Positions 35,185 to 47,539 of a stretch of 64,000 nt of DNA are shown piece by piece (positions within the stretch are counted from its first letter, which is position 1; the number at the start of each line of letters is the position of its first letter). Made by a program: the position numbers and the translations under genes. The notes beneath the pieces are model-generated. The model was not told the origin of the DNA. It saw only the letters and a program-made list of their open reading frames with translations, and did not search any database. The stretch comes from Rhabditoides inermis (lineage: Eukaryota; Nematoda; Chromadorea; Rhabditida; Rhabditidae): positions 1 through 64,000 of the forward strand of contig CAWZYM010000328.1 of the NCBI GenBank assembly GCA_963966185.1, written 5' to 3'.

Positions 35185-35465
35185 CCTTCTATGAGCATAG
35201 GTAAGATAATATCAGTCGAGAACCAAAAATTATCAACCAGCTACTGTTAGACATTGACACTGTTCAAACATTTGTTAATACTGTAATTCAAAATTAAGGA
35301 AATACAATAAAGATCACTCATTTTTTGAAGGCTCTGGCAACAGCACTTCTAGCACAGATCCTAATAGCACTTCCAGAGCACATATCAAGTCAATCTATAA
35401 ATCAATCGATAGATAATTTTCTCCTCTTTTTTATAGTTATATTTCTAGCGCGCGAAGCGCGCTAG
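35185..35465 (+). repeat. Tail beta + terminal hairpin (M8/M9 boundary)
   Basis: Beta tail with GCACAGATCC in place of GCACAGCTCC and TTTTATAGTTATA before the hairpin at 35445-35465. A second dyad GCAGCG-C-CGCTGC follows at once. Confidence 0.85.
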
Positions 35466-36472
35466 TCGCAGCGCCGCTGCGCCGCTCTGGCTAAATGTCC
35501 TATGGTGTCAATACGTCCGTATCTCCACAAGGCCCACCGACGTATGGATTACTACAAATTTGACATCGCAGCGCCCGCTGCGCCGGTCTGGCTAAATGTG
35601 CTATGGTGTCCGTCCATACATGGCTCCACAAAGGCCACCGATGCATGGATCCGGCTAAATTTGGTATGGCTGTAAAGCCCTCGGTCTGGAGATGCTCCCA
35701 AAATCTTTATGTTATCATATCTCTCATATCCGCGGAGCTATAAGCCCGAGAAAGTCCGACGAAATAGCGCGTAATCAGAGAGCGTCAGACAGAAAAGCAG
35801 CGAAATAGTATGTGAGGCGAGGAGACGGGTAGGTGGTTGAACGGCTGCGGCGAGTAGCCCTCACAAGAACGAGCACTGCGGATCGCAGACTTCAGCTATT
35901 GAAAAACGGTTTCGACGTCACTCCTCTACACTCCCTCACCTACAAATCTGCCCGTAATCTTTTTATAACTCCTCCTGGTTTCCTTTCACGAAGTGATTTA
36001 GTCGAGGCGAGGCGACACCAAACAGTTGTCGCGGGCTGTTCGAGAAAACTAGGCAACCGTGTAAGATCTCCCTTTACTACAACATGCAAATAGGTTGCCA
36101 CTACACTTCTACCAAAATTTGCATCTTTTTTTGACCTCTGACGCTCGCTATCAATTAATATCCTCTAATCGACGTCGTTTTATTGCCCCGCGACGAGAGA
36201 GTGTGGCGAGGTGAGAGTGCGCCAGCTGCCAGTCTGTCTGCTGTTAGAGAAAGAAACAGTAAATTGTGCAAACGAGCGAGAACAGCACCATGCACTACGG
36301 AACAGCTCACCACACTCCACAAACGGTGCAAATTCTATATTCTGAGCGAATACAATACAAATATATTTGTATGCACTCACGACATTCTATATTCAATCAG
36401 GGAAGTGAGGCGAGGCGAAATAGTATGCAACCTCCTTTTCTTATCCCTCTTCTTTTCTCATCCATCATTTTC

Positions 36473-36514
<42 letters not shown>

Positions 36515-36648
36515 ATCTTTCTTTCTCTTTTTCTCCTTCTCTCCCTCTCTTCCTCTATCTCTCTCTTATATATTAAGATTTTAGATTAGTGATAACTATG
36601 AAGTCTACTTGGATCTAAAATCAATAATAATTGTCAATCGGCTGCTCA

Positions 36649-36695
<47 letters not shown>

Positions 36696-36764
36696 TTATA
36701 ATATTAGACCAGTGATAACTATAAATTATACTTGTATCTATAATAAATAGTAATTGTCAACCAG
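35466..36764 (+). repeat. Core (long 5' variant) + CT tracts + linker of M9
   Basis: The 5' part differs from other cores: a block starting CGCAGCGCC and containing CTGGCTAAATGT and CTATGGTGTC occurs at 35467 and again at 35566, with a weaker third CCGGCTAAATTTGGTATGG near 35651. The common core resumes at CTCATATCCGCGGAGC (about 35731). CT tracts are at about 36473-36568 and 36650-36689. Confidence 0.8.
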
Positions 36765-37917
36765 CTATTGATAGGCTTTTACCGAGGAGTGTGCCGGAGC
36801 GTTTTCTAAGTGCATACGTGAAAGTGAACGATCAGAGAGTCGGAGAAAATGCATATCAGTAGCAGTGATCAATATATTATTAATATTACTGATCTGCTGA
36901 TCGACTTTGACCGCGGAGGCGCGCGGAGCGTGCCGAAGCGCCCCCTATGTGCAAACGAAAGAGTAAAAGATCAGAGAGTCGGAGAAAATGCATATCAGTA
37001 TCAGTGATCAATGTATTATTATAACTACTGATACACTTATCGACTCTGACCGCGGAGGCGCGCGAAGCGTGCCGGAGCGCCTTCTATGTGCATACGAAAA
37101 AGTAAAAAAAAAAATCACAGAGTCGGAGAAAATGCATAACAGTATCAGTGATCAATATATTCTTATTATTACTGATCTACTGATAGACTTTGACTGCGGA
37201 GGCGCGCGAAGCGTGCCGGAGCGCCTCCTATGTGCATCCGAGAGAGTGAAATATCAGACAGTCGGAGAGAATGCATATCAGTAACAGTGATCAATATATT
37301 CTTATTATTACTGATCTACTGATAGACTTTGACCGCGGAGGCGCGCGAAGCGTTCCGGAGCGCCTCCTATGTGCATCCGAGAGAGTGAAATATCAGACAG
37401 TCGGAGAGAATCCATATCAGTAACAGTGATCAATATATTTTTATTATTACTGATCTACTGATAGAATTTGACCGCGGAGGCGCGCGAAGCGTGCCGGAGC
37501 GCCTCCTATGTGCAACCGAGAGAGTGAAATATCAGAGAGTCGGAGAGAATGCATATCAGTAACAGTGATCAATATATTCTAATTATTACTGATCTACTGA
37601 TAGACTTTGACCGCGGAGGCGCGCGAAGCGTGCCGGAGCGCCTCCTATGTGCATCCGAGAAAGTGAAATATCAGAGAGTCGGAGAGAATGCATATCAGTA
37701 ACAGTAATCAATATATTCTCATTATTACTGATCTACTGATCGGCTTTGACCGCGGAGGTGCGCGAAGCGTGCCGGAGCGCTTTCTATGTGCATACGAGAA
37801 AGTGACAGATCAGAGAGACGGAAAAAAACATATTAGTATCAGTGATCATTACATTGTGATTTTGTATTACTGAAACCGATAGGCTCTGACAGCGGAGCGT
37901 GCCGGACCGCCTTCTAT
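36765..37917 (+). repeat. satA array of M9
   Basis: About eight monomers, GAA-loop, mostly the CTCCTATGTGCATCCGAG subtype also found in M4. A poly-A run at about 37105-37113 varies in length among the M13-M16 copies. Confidence 0.88.
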
Positions 37918-38188
37918 GAGCAAGGTAAATACATCTGTAGAAAAGCAGTCAACCAGATACTATCAACCAGATAGACTGTGACACTTTCTAATTATTTAAA
38001 ATTACTGAAAATAAAAAAATAAGGAAAGAAATAAAGATCAGCCATCTACTGGAAGACTGACAACAGCACTTCTAGCACAGCTCCTAATAGCACTTCCAGA
38101 GCACATATCAAGTCAATCTATATATCAATCGATAGATAATTTTCTCCTCTATTTTATACCTATATTTCTAGCGCGCGAAGCGCGCTAG
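37918..38188 (+). repeat. Tail alpha + terminal hairpin (M9/M10 boundary)
   Basis: Alpha tail with GAGCAAGGTAAATAC. Hairpin at 38168-38188 followed by GCAGCG-CC-CGCTGC. Confidence 0.85.
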
Positions 38189-39240
38189 TCGCAGCGCCCG
38201 CTGCGCCGCTCTGGCTAAATGCCCTATGGTTTCCGTCCGTCCATCGCTCTACCGCGCCACCCACTACTCCTATCTAGCCAAACGTGACATCGATCCGATG
38301 GTCTCGGTCCCGAGATGCAGGATTCCAATTTTCAGCCCTTTATCTCTCATATCCGCGGAGCTATAAGCTCGAGAAAGTCCGACGAAATAGCGCGTAATCA
38401 GAGAGCGTCAGACAGAAAAGCAGTGAAATAGTGTGTCAGATGAAGAGACGGTTAGGTCGTTGAACGGTTGCAACGAGTAGACCTTACAAGAACGAGTACT
38501 GCGAATCGCAGACTTCAGCTTTCGAGAAACGGTTTCGACGTCACTCCTCTACACTCCCTCACCTACAAATCTGCCCGTAATCTTTTTATAAATCTTCCTG
38601 GTTTCCTTTCACGAAGTGATTTAGTCGAGGCGAGGCGACACCAAACAGTTGTCGCGGGCTGTTCAAGAAAACTAGGCAATCGTGTAAGGTCTCCCTTTAC
38701 TACAACATGCAAATAGGTGGCCACTACACTTCTACCAAAATTCGCATCTTTTTGTGACCTCTGACGCCTGCAATCAATTAAATTCCTCTAATCGACGTCG
38801 TTTTATTGCCCCGCGACGAGAGAGTGTGGCGAGGTGAGAGTGCGCCAGCTGCCAGTCTGTCTGATGTCAGAGAAAGAGACAGTCAATTGTGCAAATGAGC
38901 GAGAGTATCACCATGCACTACGAAACAGCTCACCACACTCCAACAAACTATTTTCTGAGCACATACAATAAAACAATACTATGCACTCACGTCATTCTAT
39001 ATTCAATCATAGAAGTGAGGCGAGGCGAAATACTATGTAACCTCCTTTTCTCATCTCTCTCCTTTACTTATCCCTCTCTTCTCACGCCTCTCTCTCTCTC
39101 TCTCTCTCTTTCTCTCCCTCTCTCCCTCTCTTCCTCTATCTCTCTCTTATATATTATGATTTTAGATTATTGATAACTATGAAGTCTACTGGGATCTAAA
39201 ATAAATAATAATTGTCAACCAGCTGCTCATCCCACTCTCT

Positions 39241-39291
<51 letters not shown>

Positions 39292-39373
39292 GCTCGCTTA
39301 AATTTTATAATATAAGACCAGTAATAACTATAAAGTATATTTGTATCTCTAATAAATAAAAATTGTCAACCAG
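38189..39373 (+). repeat. Core + CT tracts + linker of M10
   Basis: A hybrid core: the 5' end starts TCGCAGCGCCCGCTG like M7 and M9, while the 3' end (AGCGAGAGTATCACCATG, ACTATTTTCTGAGC) is of M1/M5 type. CT tracts are at about 39088-39147 and 39230-39290. Confidence 0.8.
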
Positions 39374-39668
39374 CTACTGATAGGCTTTTACCGCGGAGTG
39401 TGCCGGAGCGCCCTCTATGAGCATACGAGAGAGTGAAAGATCAGAGAGTAGGAGAGAATGCATATCAGTATCAGTGTTCAATATATTATTATAATTACTG
39501 ATCTACTGATCGGCTTTGACCGCGGAGGCGCGCGTAGCGTGCCGGAGCGTATCAGAGATTCGGAGAAAGTGCATATCAGTAACAGTGATCAATATATTCT
39601 CATTATTACTGATCTACTGATAGACTTTGACCGCGGAGGCGCGCGAAGTGTGCCGGAGCGCCTTCTAG
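39374..39668 (+). repeat. satA array of M10, with super-unit junction
   Basis: Left part matches 61437-61601, including a rare GTA loop (CGCGCGTAGCG near 39531). At 39549 it jumps within a monomer to sequence matching 18421 (TATCAGAGATTCGGAG). Only a single shared T lies at the join and part of the monomer is missing. Confidence 0.85.
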
Positions 39669-39780
39669 TGCAAAGGAGAAAGAGAGAGAGAGAGAGAGAA
39701 GCGGAGAAACGGAAAGTGCAGTTTAGTTATAACATATTTAACACTCATATACCGATAGTCTTCGGCTGCATCTCGGAGCG
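39669..39780 (+). repeat. GA element in M10
   Basis: Same as the M4 GA element (offset about 21128), a short (GA)n followed by the common motif. Confidence 0.85.
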
Positions 39781-40061
39781 CCTTCTCTGAGCATAGGTAA
39801 GATAATATCAGTCGAGAATCGAAAATTATCAACTAGCTACTGTTAGACATTGACACTGTTCAAACATTTGATAATACTGTAATTCAAAATTAAGGAAATA
39901 CAATAAAGATCACTCATTTTTAGAAGGCTCTGACAACAGCACTTCTAGCACAGCTCCTAATAGCACTTCCAGAGCACATATCAAGTCAATCTATATATCA
40001 ATCGATAGATAATTTTCTCCTCTATTGTAAACCTATATTTCTAGCGCGCGAAGCGCGCTAG
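39781..40061 (+). repeat. Tail beta + terminal hairpin (M10/M11 boundary)
   Basis: Copy of the M4 tail including the private TTGTAAACC. Hairpin at 40041-40061. Confidence 0.85.
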
Positions 40062-40958
40062 TTGCCTGTAAGTGTAAAATGCTCTATGGTTTCCGTCCGT
40101 CCGTCCGTACGTCCATCGCTCTACCGCGCCACCCACTACTCCTATCTAGCCAAACGTGACATCGATCCGATGGTCTCGGTCCCGAGATGCAGGATTCCAA
40201 TTTTCAGCTCGTTATCTCTCATATCCGCGGAGCTATAAGCTTCAGAAAGTCCGACGAAATAGCGCGTAATCAGAGAGAGTCAGACACAAAAGCGGCGAAA
40301 TAGTGTGTCAGATGAAGAGACGGGTCACTGGCAAATCGGGTGCGGCGAGTAGACCTTACAAGAACGAGTACTGCGAATCGCAGACTTCAGCTATCGAAAA
40401 ACGGTTTTCACGTCACTCCTCTAAACTCCCTCACCTACAAATCTGCCCGTAATCTTTTTATAAATCTTCCTGGTTTCCTTTCACGAAGTGATTTAGTCGA
40501 GGCGAGGCGACACCAAACAGTTGTCGCGGGCTGTTCAAGAAAACTAGGCAATCGTGTAAGGTCTCCCTTTACTACAACATGCAAATAGGTGGCCACTACA
40601 CTTCTACCAAAATTCGCATCTTTTTGTGACCTCTCACGCCTGCAATCAATTAAATTCCTCTAATCGACGTCGTTTTATTGCCCCGCGACGAGAGAGTGTG
40701 GCGAGGTGAGAGTGCGCCAGCTGCCAGTCTGTCTGATGTCAGAGAAAGAGACAGTCAATTGTGCAAATGAGCGAGAGTATCACCATGCACTACGAAACAG
40801 CTCACCACACTCCAACAAACTATTTTCTGAGCACATACAATAAAACAATACTATATGCACTCACGTCATTCTATATTCAAAGATAGAAGTGAGGCGAGGC
40901 GAAATACTATGTAACCTCCTTTTCTCATCTCTCTCCTTTACTTATCCCTCTCTTCTCA

Positions 40959-41016
<58 letters not shown>

Positions 41017-41141
41017 CCTCTCTCCCTCTCTTCCTCTATCTCTCTCTTATATATTATGATTTTAGATTATTGATAACTATGAAGTCTACTGGGATCTAAA
41101 ATAAATAATAATTGTCAACCAGCTGCTCATCCCACTCTCTT

Positions 41142-41211
<70 letters not shown>

Positions 41212-41293
41212 GCTCGCTTAAATTTTATAATATAAGACCAGTAATAACTATAAAGTATATTTGTATCTCTAATAAATAAAAATTGTCAACCAG
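40062..41293 (+). repeat. Core + CT tracts + linker of M11
   Basis: Near-identical to M5. CT tract 1 (about 40961-41048) and tract 2 (about 41135-41213) are each longer than in M5, which accounts for the offset shift from 21129 to 21143. Confidence 0.82.
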
Positions 41294-43428
41294 CTACTGA
41301 TAGGCTTTTACCGCGGAGTGTGCCGGAGCGCCCTCTATGAGCATACGAGAGAGTGAAAGATCAGTGAGTAGGAGAGAATGCATATCAGTATCAGTGTTCA
41401 ATATATTATTATAATTACTGATCTACTGATATATTTTGAAAGCGGAGGCGCGCGGAGCGTGCCGGAGCGCTTTCTATGTGCATACGAGAGAGTGAAAGAT
41501 CAGAGAGTCGGAGAAAATTCATATCAGTAGCAGTGATCAATGCATTCTTACTATTACTGATCTACTGATATATTTTGACCGCGGAGGCGCGCGGAGCGTG
41601 CCGGAGCGCTTTCTATGTGCATACGAGAAAGTGAAAGATCAGAGAGTCGGAGAAAATTCATATCAGTAGCAGTGATCAATGCATTCTTACTATTACTGAT
41701 CTACTGATATATTTTGACCGCGGAGGCGCGCGGAGCGTGCCGGAGCGCTTTCTATGTGCATACGAGAGAGTGAAAGATCAGAGATTCGAAGAAAATTCAT
41801 ATCAGTAGCAGTGATCAATATTTATTCTTATTATTACTGATCTACTGATAGGCTCTGACCGCGGAGGCGCGCGGAGCGTGCCGGAGCGCTTTCTATGTGC
41901 ATACGAGAAAGTGAACGATCAGAGAGTCGGAGAAAATTCATATCAGTAGCAGTGATCAATGCATTCTTACTATTACTGATCTACTGATATATTTTGACCG
42001 CGGAGGCGCGCGGAGCGTGCCGGAGCGCTTTCTATGTGCATACGAGAGAAAGAAAGATCAGAGAGTCGGAGAAAATTCATATCAGTAGCAGTGATCAATG
42101 CATTCTTACTATTACTGATCTACTGATATATTTTGACCGCGGAGGCGCGCGGAGCGTGCCGGAGCGCTTTCTATGTGCATACGAGAAAGTGAACGATCAG
42201 AGAGTCGGAGAAAATTCATATCAGTAGCAGTGATCAATGCATTCTTACTTTTACTGATCTACTGATATATTTTGACCGCGGAGGCGCGCGGAGCGTGCCG
42301 GAGCGCTTTCTATGTGCATACGAGAGAAAGAAAGATCAGAGAGTCGGAGAAAATTCATATCAGTAGCAGTGATCAATGCATTCTTACTATTACTGATCTA
42401 CTGATATATTTTGACCGCGGAGGCGCGCGGAGCGTGCCGGAGCGCTTTCTATGTGCATACGAGAAAGTGAACGATCAGAGAGTCGGAGAAAATTCATATC
42501 AGTAGCAGTGATCAATGCATTCTTACTATTACTGATCTACTGATAGAATTTGACCGCGGAGGCGCGCGGAGCGTGCCGGAGCGCTTTCTATGTGCATACG
42601 AGAGAAAGAAAGATCAGAGAGTCGGAGAAAATTCATATCAGTAGCAGTGATCAATGCATTCTTACTATTACTGATCTACTGATATATTTTGACCGCGGAG
42701 GCGCGCGGAGCGTGCCGGAGCGCTTTCTATGTGCATACGAGAAAGTGAACGATCAGAGAATCGGAGAAAATTCATATCAGTAGCAGTGATCAATGCATTC
42801 TTACTATTACTGATCTACTGATAGAATTTGACCGCGGAGGCGCGCGGAGCGTGCCGGAGCGCTTTCTATGTGCATACAAGAGAAAGAAAGCTCAGAGAGT
42901 CGGAGAAAATTCATATCAGTAGCAGTGATCAATGCCGTCTTACTATTACTGATCTACTGATATATTTTGACCGCGGATGCGCGCGAAGCGTGCCGGAGCG
43001 CTTTCTATGTGCGTACGAGAGAGTAAAAGTTCAGAGAGTAGGAGAGAAGGCATATCAGTATCAGTGATCAGTATAATATTATAATTACTGATCTACTGAT
43101 CGGCTTTGACCGCGGATGCGCGAAGCGTGCCGGAGCGCTTTCTATGTGCGTACGAAAGAGTAAAAGCTCAGAGAGTGGGAGAGAAGGCATATTAAGATCA
43201 GTGATCAGTATATTATTATATATACTGATTCACTGATCGGCTTTGACCGCGGAGGCGCGCGAAGCGTGCCGGAGCGCCCTCCATGTGCATACGAGAGAGT
43301 AAAATATCAGAGAGTAGGAGAAAATGCAAATCAGTATCAGTGATCATTAGTGTTATTTTTATTACTGATCTACTGTTTTTTATTACTGATCTACTCTGTG
43401 ACAGCGGAGCGTGCCGGAGCGCCTTCTA
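41294..43428 (+). repeat. satA array of M11
   Basis: Copy of the M5 array with rare point differences (for example TTACTTTTACTG near 42247). A 15-bp gain near 43375-43395 duplicates TTTTATTACTGATCTACT in the last monomer. Confidence 0.9.
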
Positions 43429-43697
43429 TGAGCATAGTAAATACATCTGTAGAAAAACAGTCAACCAGATACTATCAACCAGATAGACTGTGACACTTTC
43501 TAATTATTTAAATTTACTGTAAATAAAAAAAGGAAATAAATAAAGATTAGTCATCTACTGGAAGACTGACAACAGCACTTCTAGCACAGCTCCTAATAGC
43601 ACTTCCAGAGCACATATCAAATCAATCTATATATCAATCGATAGATAATTTTCTCCTCTATTTCATACCTGTATTTCTAGCGCGCGAAGCGCGCTAG
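43429..43697 (+). repeat. Tail alpha + terminal hairpin (M11/M12 boundary)
   Basis: As in M5. Hairpin at 43677-43697, followed by the M6-type core. Confidence 0.85.
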
Positions 43698-44713
43698 TTG
43701 CCTGTGTGTGTAAAATGCCCTATGGTTTCCGTCCGTCCGTCCGTACGTCCATCGCTCTACCGCGCCACCCACTACTCCTATCTAGACAAACGTGACATCG
43801 ATCCGATGGTCTCGGTCCCGAGATGCAGGATTCCAATTTTCAGCCCTTTATCTCTCATATCCGCGGAGCTATGAGGCTTAAAGAAAATTCGACGAAATAG
43901 CGCGTAATCAGAGAGAGTCAGACAGAAAAAACTGCGAAAAAGTGTGTCAGATGAAGAGACGGTTAGGTGGTTGAACGGTTGCATCGAGTAGGCCTTACAA
44001 GAACGAGTACTGCGAATCGCAGACTTCAGCTTTCGAGAAACGGTTTTCACGTCACTCCTCCAGACTACCTGATCTACAAATCTGCCCGTAATCTTTTTAT
44101 AACTCCTCCTGGTTTCCTTTCACGAAGTGATTTAGTCGAGGCGAGGCAACACCAAACAGTTGTCGCGGACTGTTCAAGAAAACTAGGCAATCGTGTAAGG
44201 TCTCCCTTTACTACAACATGTATATAGGTGGCCACTACACTTCTACAAAAATTTGCATCTTTTTGTGACCTCTAACGCCCGCTATCAATTAAATTCCTCT
44301 AATCGACGCCACTTTATTGCCCCGTGACGAGAGAGTGTGGCGAGGTGAGAGTGCGCCAGCTGCCAGTCTGTCTGATGTCAGAAGACAGTCAATTGTGCAA
44401 ATGAGCGAGAACATCACCACGCACTACCGAACAGCTCACCACACTCCAACAAACTGTGCAAATTTTATTTTCTGAGCACATACAATAAAACATTACTATA
44501 TGCACTCACGTCATTCTATATTCAACCAGGGAAGTGAGGCGAGGCGAAATACTATGTAACCTCCTTTTTTCATCCAATTCATTTTCTCATCTTTCTCTTT
44601 TTCGTCTCTCTCTCTCTCTTTCTTTCTTTAATTCTCTCCCTCTCTCCCTCTTTTCCTCTCTCTCTATCTCTCTCTCTTTCGTCTTTCTCTCTCTCGCTCT
44701 CGTTCTCTCTTTC

Positions 44714-44757
<44 letters not shown>

Positions 44758-44820
44758 ATTTTATAATAAAAGACCAGTGATAACTATAAATTATATTTGT
44801 ATCTCTAATAAATAAAAATT
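43698..44820 (+). repeat. Core + CT tract of M12
   Basis: Copy of the M6 core (offset 21158). CT tract about 44570-44757, 4 bp longer than in M6. Confidence 0.8.
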
Positions 44821-45195
44821 CTCTTTCGAAAAGTACACGAGTAAAGAGGAGTGGTTTGTTTTGATCTAATTCAACAAAAGCACATGCATAAAATCTCTTC
44901 GCAGCTGACTAAAATTTCAAAACAAACCTGCTCTTTCGAACGATGTTTTAAAACTCTAATTGTTTTCTTGTTAGCATGTTGAGTTCAGGTATTCAGGATA
45001 CTGTTAATCCCAACAAGTAACTTGCAACAAAATGTATGACACGATTATAGTGCATACTATATTTTTCATCGATCAGAAAGAGCAGGTTTGTTTTGAAATT
45101 TTAGTCAGCTGCGAAGAGATTTTATGCATGTGCTTTTGTTGAATTAGATCAAAACAAACCACTCCTCTTTACTCGTGTACTTTTCGAAAGAGAAT
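44818..45195. repeat. Foldback: 120-bp inverted repeat (M12 copy)
   Basis: Arms 44818-44937 and 45076-45195 around a 138-bp spacer, the same as the M6 copy at offset 21162. Confidence 0.9.
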
Positions 45196-45846
45196 GGATG
45201 TCCTTTTCTCAAATTTCGAAGAAATTGTTTTTCAGGTTGATGTGCCGAACATGTTATGTATACATATTCGAAACTTTAGAAAACGTATCCTGAATATGGA
45301 AACGCACTGCTTTGTCGAATCGCTCGTGCGCCTGCCAATGCCAGTCTCTCATTGACACGCGCTATTTCGCGTCTCTCTCTCTTACCCACTCACTCCGCTC
45401 CGCACACTCCCCTCCCCCCACAGTTTTCGCGCCAAAACTGGGGCGGTGGCCTGGACGGCGAGCCGACACGAGAGTGGGTGAACGAAGGGCGGGGCATGCG
45501 CTCAGCCAATCAGAGTGCGCACGCAAGAGAGCCGAGCGACCAATGAGCGCAAAGTGCAGTGGGCGGAGCTTACGTGATGCACACCGTCGTCGCCGCCGCC
45601 GCCGCCGCCGTCGTAAACACGTTTAGTGGCAAAGCGGGAGAGAGCAAGAGAGGGCGGTTTTTGGATGCCGCAACCGATATTGGTTTCACGAATCATACTC
45701 ATAGGTCTTACAAAGTGATATTCTAACAAATAACGCACACTAATTAAGTATATTGTATTAGAATAGAGAAATCGTGTGTGCCTTGGGAGTGGCGTGTTGC
45801 GCGCGTCACAGCTCAAAACAAACGGGCGCCGCTGCGCGCCGCCCCT
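44821..45846 (+). mobile_element. Deleted copy of the insert (1026 bp) in M12
   Basis: Same boundaries as the M6 insert (AATT on both sides), but 559 bp corresponding to 24585-25143 are missing. The deletion joins two copies of the 10-mer ACACTAATTA, leaving one at about 45737-45746. The foldback and the promoter island are intact; both TGACGTCA sites are lost. Confidence 0.65.
45352..45662 (+). promoter_or_regulatory. CpG-rich promoter-like island (M12 copy)
   Basis: Same motifs as 24190-24500: E2F-like near-palindrome at 45421-45440, CCAAT at 45506 and 45540, GGGCGG at 45441, 45487, 45561 and 45652. The downstream sequence is shortened by the deletion, so any transcript would enter the satellite sooner than in M6. 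Confidence 0.58.
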
Positions 45847-46124
45847 AATTGTCAACCAGCTTCTGATAGGCTTTACCGCGGAGTGTGCCGGAGCGCCCTC
45901 TATGTGCATACGAGAGAGTGAAAGATCAGAGAGTAGGAAAGAATGCATATCAGTATCAGTGTTCAATATATTTTTATAATTACTGATCTACTGATCGGCT
46001 TTGACCGCGGAGGCGCGCGAAGCGTGCCGGAGCGCTTACTATGTGCATACGAGAATGAACGATCAGAGAGTCGAAGAAAATGCATATCAGTAGCAGTAAT
46101 CAATTTATTCTTATTATTACTGAT
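45847..46124 (+). repeat. Linker remainder and first satA block of M12
   Basis: Copy of 25244-25521 at offset 20603. Confidence 0.85.
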
Positions 46125-46557
46125 CTACTGATAGAATTTGACCGCGGAGGCGCGCGGAGCGGCTGTCTATGATCGTAGGCGAGAGTAGTTATTTTATAAT
46201 ATTAGATCCGTGATAACTAATCATTGTCAACCAGCTACTGATAGAATTTGACCGCTGAGGCGCGCGGAGCGGCTGTCTGTGATCAAAGGCGAGAGTAGAG
46301 ATTTTATAATATTAGATCCGGGATAACTAATCATTGTCAACCAGCTACTGATAGAATTTGACTGCTGAGGCGCGCGGAGCGGCTATCTATGATCATAGGC
46401 GAGAGTAGAGATTTTATAATATTAGATCCGTGATAACTAATCATTGTCAACCAGCTACTGATAGAATTTGACCGCTGAGGCGCGCGGAGCGGCTGTCTGT
46501 GATCAAAGGCGAGAGTAGAGATTCTATAATATTAGATCCGTGATAACTTTATCAACC
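46125..46557 (+). repeat. satB array of M12 (4 units, 110 bp)
   Basis: Copy of the M6 satB array, with the same unit order and the same phase break back to satA. Confidence 0.9.
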
Positions 46558-47539
46558 AGTAGCAGTGATCAATATATTCTTAATATTACTGATCTACTGA
46601 TCGGCTTTGACCGCGGAGGCGCGCGAAGCGTGCCGGAGCGCTTTCTATGTGCATACGAGAAAGTGAACGATCAGAGAATCGGAGAAAATGCATATCAGTA
46701 GCAGTGATCAATATATTCTTATTATTACTGATCTACTGATCGGCTTTGACCGCGGAGGCGCGCGGAGCGTTCCCGGAGCGCACTTCATGTGCATATGGAA
46801 GAGTAAAAGATCATAAAGTCGGAGAAAATGCATATCAGTATCAGTGATCAATATATTATTATAAATACTGATCTACTGATATACTTTGACTGCGGAGGCG
46901 CGCGGAGCGTGCCGTAGCGCCATCTATGTGCATAAGAGAGAGTGAAAGATCAGAGAGTCGGATGAATGGCATATCAGTATCAGTGATCAAAATATTATTA
47001 CTTTTATATTACTGATCTACTGATAACTGATAGGATTTTTTTTACTGCGGAGGCGCGCGAAGCGTGACGAAGCGCCATCTATGTGTATACGAGAAAGTGA
47101 AAGACCAGAGAGTCAGAGAAAATGCATATCAGTATCAGTGATCAATATATTCTTATTTTTATATTACTGATCTACTGATAACTGATAGGCTTTTTTTTAC
47201 CGAGGAGGCGCGAGGAGCGTGACGGAGCGCTTTCTATGTGCATACGAGAAAGTGAAAGCTCAGAGAGTCAGAGAAAATGCATTTCAGTATCAGTGATCAG
47301 AATATTAATAATTTTATGTTACTGATCTACTGATAACTATCAGGCCTTTTTTCACCGCGGAGGCGCGCGGAACGTGTCGGAGCGCCGTCAATGTGCATAC
47401 GATAGAGAAAAAGATCAGAGAGTGGAAGAAAATGTATATCAGTATCAGTGATCATTATATTACTATTATTATTATTATTACTGATCTACTAATAGGCTTT
47501 GACCGCGGAGGCGCACCGCAGTGTGCCGAAGCGCCTTCT
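46558..47539 (+). repeat. Second satA block of M12
   Basis: Copy of 25955-26936 with the same elongated, poly-T-containing monomers. Confidence 0.87.

Larger units (their letters stand above)
18421..39548 (+). repeat. Super-unit copy 1 (21.1-kb tandem duplication)
   Basis: Everything from the M4 array end through M5-M10 is repeated in order at 39549-61600. Matching blocks have offsets of 21129-21162 (M5/M6), then 20603 after a deletion. After the loss of M7 they are 17208-17350 (M8/M9), then 22053 (end of M9 and M10). Near-identity over many kilobases implies a recent event or homogenisation. Confidence 0.85.
38168..40040 (+). mobile_element. Module M10 (1873 bp), the smallest
   Basis: Its array is reduced to about two monomers, so it shows the minimal plan: hairpin, core, CT tracts, linker, satA, GA element, beta tail, hairpin. 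It carries the novel junction of the 21-kb tandem duplication at about 39549. Confidence 0.65.
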
